Source: Acanthaster planci | Taxonomy: Eukaryota; Echinodermata; Asteroidea; Valvatida; Acanthasteridae | Assembly: GCF_001949145.1 (NCBI RefSeq) | Contig: NW_019091400.1 | Span: 1,330,185-1,394,184, forward strand | Reading direction: 5' to 3' | DNA length: 64,000 bases | Part shown: positions 58,567 through 64,000 of the stretch, piece after piece | Position numbering within the stretch: the first letter of the stretch is position 1 | How the letters are laid out: each line of letters begins with the position of its first letter | Position numbers and translations under genes: made by a program | Notes under the pieces: model-generated | What the model saw: the letters and a program-made list of their open reading frames with translations, nothing else | Told to the model about the DNA's origin: nothing | Databases searched by the model: none

Positions 58567-61500
58567 GGGTTCCTTGTCGCTTTCGCTCTCATTTAGGCAA
58601 AGATTGTTTACAGGGAACCAGTCTTTTGTAAAGTGCAATGATAGAGGGCGTTGGCATATAGAGCCGGGAACTGTTGGAGAGGGGGCCGGTGGAGGTGACA
58701 TGGAATTATGTCCTCTGTGAAAACAGGCCTCCGTAGTGTGCCAGTACTCTGCCCCCCGAGAAGTCTTAGCTATGTCACCAGGGACGGAGTGTCCATTTAA
58801 CCAAGTTGACTTGTGTCATTTGGCATCGTTTTGATTTTATTTTCTCTTTTTGGGAGGGTTGCATGGCCTCTCCACGTGGTCGAGCCGTTTCAGAATCTAG
58901 ACAAACGGTCAAAAAGGTAAAAGGAGTAGGCAAAAAGCAGACATTTGAAAAAGGTCGTCCAAAGTTGCCACTTTAATGTCTCTGCTTTTTTTTAATGTAA
59001 AACGAAACGTGGAATGGCTGGCTGCGTTTAACTGGACCTTGTTGATTAAACATGAACTTAAGAGGCGCCCTCGGTTCACAATATTTTCAAATGTTTGCTG
59101 CTCAGATCCATCGGTACGTAAGCCCTGTACATAATGTTGCTTGTTTGTTATCCCTGGACATTGTGTCAAAACAAAATTCCAACATCTCCCTGACGACCGG
59201 GGGGAGGGTTGGAAACTGCTCATCAACGATGGTAGATGGTCCAAGGAGGCAGTGGTCGCACCGCGGAATGCTGGCCGGGAGCCGGCAAAGGGGTACTGGT
59301 GTCGTGTGGGAGAGGCTAGAGGTAGAGGAGTTGAGGCTACTGTACCTTGTGTGGTCGGTATTACTGTTGCATAATTCCTTTGCGCTGATATGTGGCAAAA
59401 ATGTTTCTCAGTTTCCAAGATGGGGGTCAGGTGACCGTTGTGAGTTGTTATAGTGAATGATATTGATAATAAATTAAGGCATTTTCATCTATTTGGCAGC
59501 TCAGACGTATTCGTTGCAAAAGAAGGCAGCGACTTGTTTACTTTAGACTAAGAAATTTGTTTCCTTGCAAAAGGTGTTTTGGGGGATGGGTGTGGTTGCT
59601 GGTACCAAGTTCTGTTGCTTAGAAATACTTAAATAAAAGAGTATAAGGCGGAGATTACCTGGTGCATCGCCTGATAATTCGCAGAGGGCGCTTTCGCCGC
59701 AGTTGGTTCAATTTTTCCCCAGTGGCCTATTGCACCCACAGTCACATGTACATGTACATATCATAATCTGGCTTCATACACTTGGCCGTGTAGAGTTCCT
59801 ACTCTGGTTGCGGTAAATAGTGCGTACTCGCATTCGTCCAAAGCAAGTATGGTCTACAATTACTGATATACACGATTCTAAATTTTAATTTCTATCTTTA
59901 CGCCTGGCCGTGTGACTTGCTTATTTTCATTCGATGAACTCGTCACCTGAGAGTGGTAGATATCGCTTTATCATTTAGTTCCAGGAAGTCTTTAAATAGT
60001 ACAATCACAAATCATAGAAGGTTAGATTTAATTTTCCTTCCAACATTCCAGCGGCAACCTTTGTTGCAGCGTGTATCAAGAAGAAGCCTTGTAGGAGGCG
60101 ACAAGTAGGCAAGAAATTCTCCCACAAAGACCCGTCTAAATATGAACAGCTAAATCCCCTGTCGTCAGCCCAAAAGTTCATCCTTTTTTTTTTTTAGACA
60201 TTGTCAAAAAGGAGTGGAACAAACAGTGATAGGCCAGGCGCCGGCTGACTCCTGACGGGCGTACATCCGTTGAGTCGTTGGCTGACAATCACGCGATTAG
60301 CGCCCAGTGTTGGTTGTTGCCGCGAGTGATACATTAAGTCCAGAGAAATGATACGGTTGATGGCCTTTAACCCCCTTCTTGGTGGGAGAGGTTGACCTGT
60401 AAAACACCTATGTCAATATTATGACCTTTAAAAGAACGCATGATTACATAAATATATAAATTCTCGAAGGCATTTGCTTATTAAAACATATTTTTGCTGG
60501 GGGTGGACAGTTCGGGGAACTTTTACATCATGTGCATCCCTCTTTCCGGTAATCTCATTCGGATTCAGTCTCGTGCAGGTGATATTCAGATCACTCGTCC
60601 CTCCTTTCTTATCCGCATCTTACAGCAATAAGCAGCGACGAGTATCCAGCAACTACTCACAGTGGGGGGGGGGTTCTGAACGTGGCGACTGTCAATATTT
60701 TGCACGGATTAGCGCCCCCAACCCCTCCTCTTGCCAGCTTGGCTCTTTTCATGCCGTATATTAATCGATTTTTTGAATTCCGACAATTTTTGCTCAACCG
60801 TAAGTAGGTTCATGCCACCGAGAAGCTTTGATCAATTAGTAGTCAAACTGGCCAAATCGAATTATAAGTTTGATCACAAAAACGTTTTACCTTTTTCTTT
60901 GTGAGATAAATCATTGCTCCAGATACAAAATCAATCAATACATCGTTCCACTGGCGAACTACTCCTCTCCTTTTAATGAATTATTCACATTTTCAAGTCC
61001 TAAAAATACAAAAAACCGATATTGTATTTGATTCAGCCCAGGGTGACAGCATGGAAAGCTGTCAGCCGTATGCTCGCCGTACGCTCTTGTCTCAGTCGAC
61101 GTATGCTGGACACTTTTCTTTGCACGATTATGAATATACAGTGACAAGAGGCAAAAGGGGAGCGTCGGTATCATTTTTCTTAAAGGTAAATCCCGAGGAC
61201 CCCAAGATACGGGGATTCGGGCGGCCGCTTTATTGCACAGCAGGTGGTCAGTGGGCAGAGTAGCAAGCGCGGATCGCATCTCGAGTTACGCTGAAACTTC
61301 AGTCTTGCAAAACGTCTTTCCATGTTCTCGGCCCACCGTGTTAAAAGCGATAGGCCTGTACATACGTGTGTGTGTGGGTGGTGGCTGATAATAACTGAGA
61401 GGAAAGTAATATTAATTGGCGATTAGGGGCTCGTTGTACCGTCGTTAGCGTGTTTGCTTTGCTCATCCGTCGCCCCGTTGGGCCTGCGATGGACAGACGG

Positions 61501-62548
61501 CAGATGGACAGTCGGTAATAATTCCGGCGGGCTGATCGGGCTGTGTGCGTCATACAGCACGGCAAAAATGTCTGATCATACGGCTACTTTACACTGATTT
61601 GTCTTCGCAAAGAACAATGAAGTAACTGGATACCTTCTCGACAGTTGGTGGCAGCAAACTAACTACTCTTGTAACACTCTCTCACACTAGGCACTGCGTC
61701 TACTGGCTCTGTCCATCAAGATACAGTTTTTTGTGTGTTCTAGGTAGTTATTCGTTTTCATGCATTAATGGTGGCGGCCCGTCTGATGTCACTCGAAAAC
61801 TTACACTATAACAGATAAAACTCTGAGCATTCATACTTCTCCTGAAGATGACTTTAAAATTACTAGTTAAGTTTGATATTTTTGAACGTGTTTGCTGTTC
61901 TACTAGCCGAACATACGATTTCACAAGACAAGTTTTTAAGTTTTTGATGTTGCTAGGCCTACCAAGTGACATTTATCAAAATAATGACGACTTGCTCAAA
62001 AAAAAAGCAAATGAAATTTTGTAAACTCGGAAGACAAACTTATGTTTCTTTCTGTTCCAGAAATGTTCTTACCCACATCTAAATCGAATACAAGAGCACT
62101 GATATACACTAAACAAAAGATGCTTCAACACATTTGAGATACATGTGTACTGGGAGAGCGTCATCGTTGATAAAAGGAACCAGAGGCCTTAATAACATAA
62201 TATACACGCTTTAAAATAGACAACAAAACAGAATTATTAATGCATTAGTCCTGCTGGAAAAGAAGCACTCTAGTTTTAAAAAGACTTTTGATTTACCCCA
62301 TTTTTTAATTGAAAGACAACACTGATGAAGGCCGCCCTCTATTGAACGAAATAAGCAATTCTCAGGAGACCAATCTTACAAACCAATCCTTACAGGTGTA
62401 TGGTGCTGCTTTAACTGAGAACAACTGCAGACAGTTTATACATCATTTTAGTCAGCTGAAAACAATAAACTCAGTGAAATTTATGTTGATTATATACTTG
62501 GATCAATCCACTGCTATTCCTTGTGTTATGAGTATCAAAATCTCAGTA

Positions 62549-62736
62549 CATTCTAAAAACTTCAGGGTCAGATTGACCCAGAATTGGGTCCCCTTCGGTA
62601 GGACCCTTTTCTGGGTCAAAATATGACCCACTTTCGGATCATATTTGACCCTTTCTGGGTCCTAATTTGACCCGGAAAAGGGTTATACCGAATAGGACCC
62701 AATTCTGGGTCAATCTGACCCGAACATTTTAGAGTG
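62549..62736. mobile_element. Palindromic MITE rich in GGGTCA/TGACCC (188 bp)
   Basis: The ends CATTCTAAAA and TTTTAGAGTG are inverted, with about 45-nt arms reading GGGTCAGATTGACCCAGAAT on both sides, and are flanked by TA at 62547-62548 and 62737-62738. Internal TGACCC/GGGTCA hairpins fill the centre. A TA target duplication is typical of Tc1/mariner-type non-autonomous elements. No protein is encoded. Confidence 0.75.
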
Positions 62737-63119
62737 TAAAGTTTACGATAAAGGGACCAAAACGTCGTCGAAACGACTCACGAACAATAACACATTTGCC
62801 AGCAATGTGAAACAAAAACATTTTAGACCAAATGCCATTGTGGGATACAGTGAATACATAATGAAATGACACTGGATTTTCTTGTAGTCATATTTAAAGC
62901 ACATCTCTCAAAATGATCGAGATACGGAAACAAAGACCTGTCCCCTAACATAGCTGATCATGAAAACCCAGCCGTTCGCTATCTCAGGGTTTAAGACAGA
63001 AGTGTATTTAGAATGTGGAAGGCCCTTTAAAACCAAAATACTCTCTCGGTTTGTATTTTGCTTTTAAGTTTTGCCCCTGCATTCACACTCATCAATGACA
63101 GTATAGTTTCTACCGTGTG

Positions 63120-63950
63120 TCAATCCAGCCTTATACCGGCCATCGGTCCCTTTCTCCGGGGTACTTCGGGCCTGTCGTGGTGTCGCCGCGGGCCTTTCTG
63201 GAAAGCTTTCCCCCTCTCACGCCCTTGAAGTGACAGCGCCTGTCTCTCTTTTCTTCTTTTTTTTTCTACTCCCTCTCAGACCTAAGCTTTTCAGTCCAGG
63301 GAGTGAATTGAAACACGGGACCCAGGCCTAAGCCTTGGACCGGGGCCCGAGCAGCATGTTGGTAAAAAAAAGAGGAGATTGCTGTTGAAATTAGATCCCT
63401 AGCCAGGCTCCTCAATCTGCCCCGCGCCCGGCCCTCTCGGGGCGCTCTTGACGAAGAGCCCCGCAAGGAGACGACGGTGGACGGACGATGGAGATGATAA
63501 TGATGGTATAGTGGTGGTGACGACGCACGACGTTCGGGGGCAGTTATATTACAGGTTGGGTGCCCAGGCGAGCTCATATCGCCGGCGCGGCAGATATATA
63601 GAGGTGAGGATGGAGGGTAGGGAGGGGATCGAGAGAACACAAAAAGCCGGTAAGAGGCTCGAGTGGGGCTGGCCCGGGACGATTTGGGGCATTAGCCGTT
63701 CGAGAGCCTCCATTCTTGACCCAGAATGACACGCAAGAAAGCCGGTTTGTTCATTCGTCTCCCCTCTCTCTCTGTATCTCAGCGGGCCGCGCTAGAAGGT
63801 TTACCGGTCGTCTTTCCCCGGCCCCAGCGAAAACAATTTGATTTGAAAAGAGCCACGGTAGTTCCATCCAGATGCCTATGGGGACGTGGAGAGAGTCACA
63901 ATCATTTTAGGCAGAGGTCTCAAGTGACATCTCTCCATATTTCGGGGGGA
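63120..63950. promoter_or_regulatory. GC/CpG-rich block at right edge, possible promoter
   Basis: Base composition rises sharply, with many CpGs (for example CCCCGCGCCCGG near 63420) and purine-rich G runs. It resembles a promoter or 5'UTR of a gene extending beyond the window. Open frames across it are low-complexity and match no family I know. Confidence 0.3.
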
Positions 63951-64000
63951 TGTCTTTGTTGAGATTAAAGCAACGGACTAGCGACTCTGCGAAAGTCGAA

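Larger units (their letters stand above)
57328..64000. other. Region upstream of OMA1, no gene recognised
   Basis: Includes the OMA1 promoter side (57328 onward), SINE copies (57729-58205), a small inverted repeat (58458-58566), a palindromic element (62549-62736) and a GC-rich block (about 63120-63950). Open frames here show no recognisable family and no splice-supported exon chain. Confidence 0.6.

Noticed and set aside
59052-59453. 133-codon plus-strand frame and 169-codon minus-strand frame at the same place
   Set aside because: Neither resembles a known family nor shows an exon chain; overlapping opposite frames in intergenic DNA.
63266-63729. Open frames of 93-124 codons on both strands at the right edge
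   Set aside because: Low-complexity Arg/Ser/Pro composition, overlapping frames on both strands, no homology recognised; explained by the GC-rich block.

Overview
The window is nuclear genomic DNA from a metazoan, most likely a marine invertebrate deuterostome (echinoderm, hemichordate or cephalochordate); I cannot decide which. The reasons are short conserved exons with GT/AG boundaries, introns mostly of 0.2-2 kb, proteins alignable to vertebrate orthologues along most of their length, and many small dispersed repeats (tRNA-derived SINEs, MITEs, ACATGTA palindromes). An assembly gap of Ns occupies 21035-21640. No operons, CRISPR arrays or prokaryotic or viral genes were seen.

Layout. (1) 1-15373, + strand: the 3' part of AGBL4 (cytosolic carboxypeptidase 6), six exons ending at a stop at 15373; earlier exons lie before the window. 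Its long introns hold a 17-copy 15-bp minisatellite (13885-14139) and several inverted repeats. (2) 15374-20538: intergenic, tail to tail, with a 113-bp Harbinger-like MITE. (3) 20539-44288, - strand: a complete POLR1A gene (largest subunit of RNA polymerase I). I rebuilt 34 exons whose lengths sum to 5226 nt (1741 codons plus stop) with all splice phases compatible. (4) 44289-45431: a short head-to-head promoter interval. (5) About 45383-49414, + strand: AEBP2, a C2H2 zinc-finger cofactor of Polycomb complex PRC2, with a probable upstream 5'UTR exon. (6) 49415-52149: tail-to-tail intergenic DNA. (7) 52150-57327, - strand: OMA1, the inner-mitochondrial-membrane stress metalloprotease, eight exons and 467 codons. 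(8) 57328-64000: sequence upstream of OMA1 with SINE copies, a palindromic TGACCC element and a GC-rich block near the right edge that could be the promoter of the next gene.

The four genes are housekeeping or regulatory genes with no obvious shared pathway: tubulin/protein deglutamylation, rRNA transcription, chromatin silencing and mitochondrial quality control. I found no convincing new multi-gene system. The most informative unusual signals are an intronic minisatellite that looks seeded from the neighbouring coding exon of POLR1A, tRNA-derived repeats bounded by direct repeats, a pair of identically sized Harbinger-like MITEs, and two possible overlapping uORFs in AEBP2.
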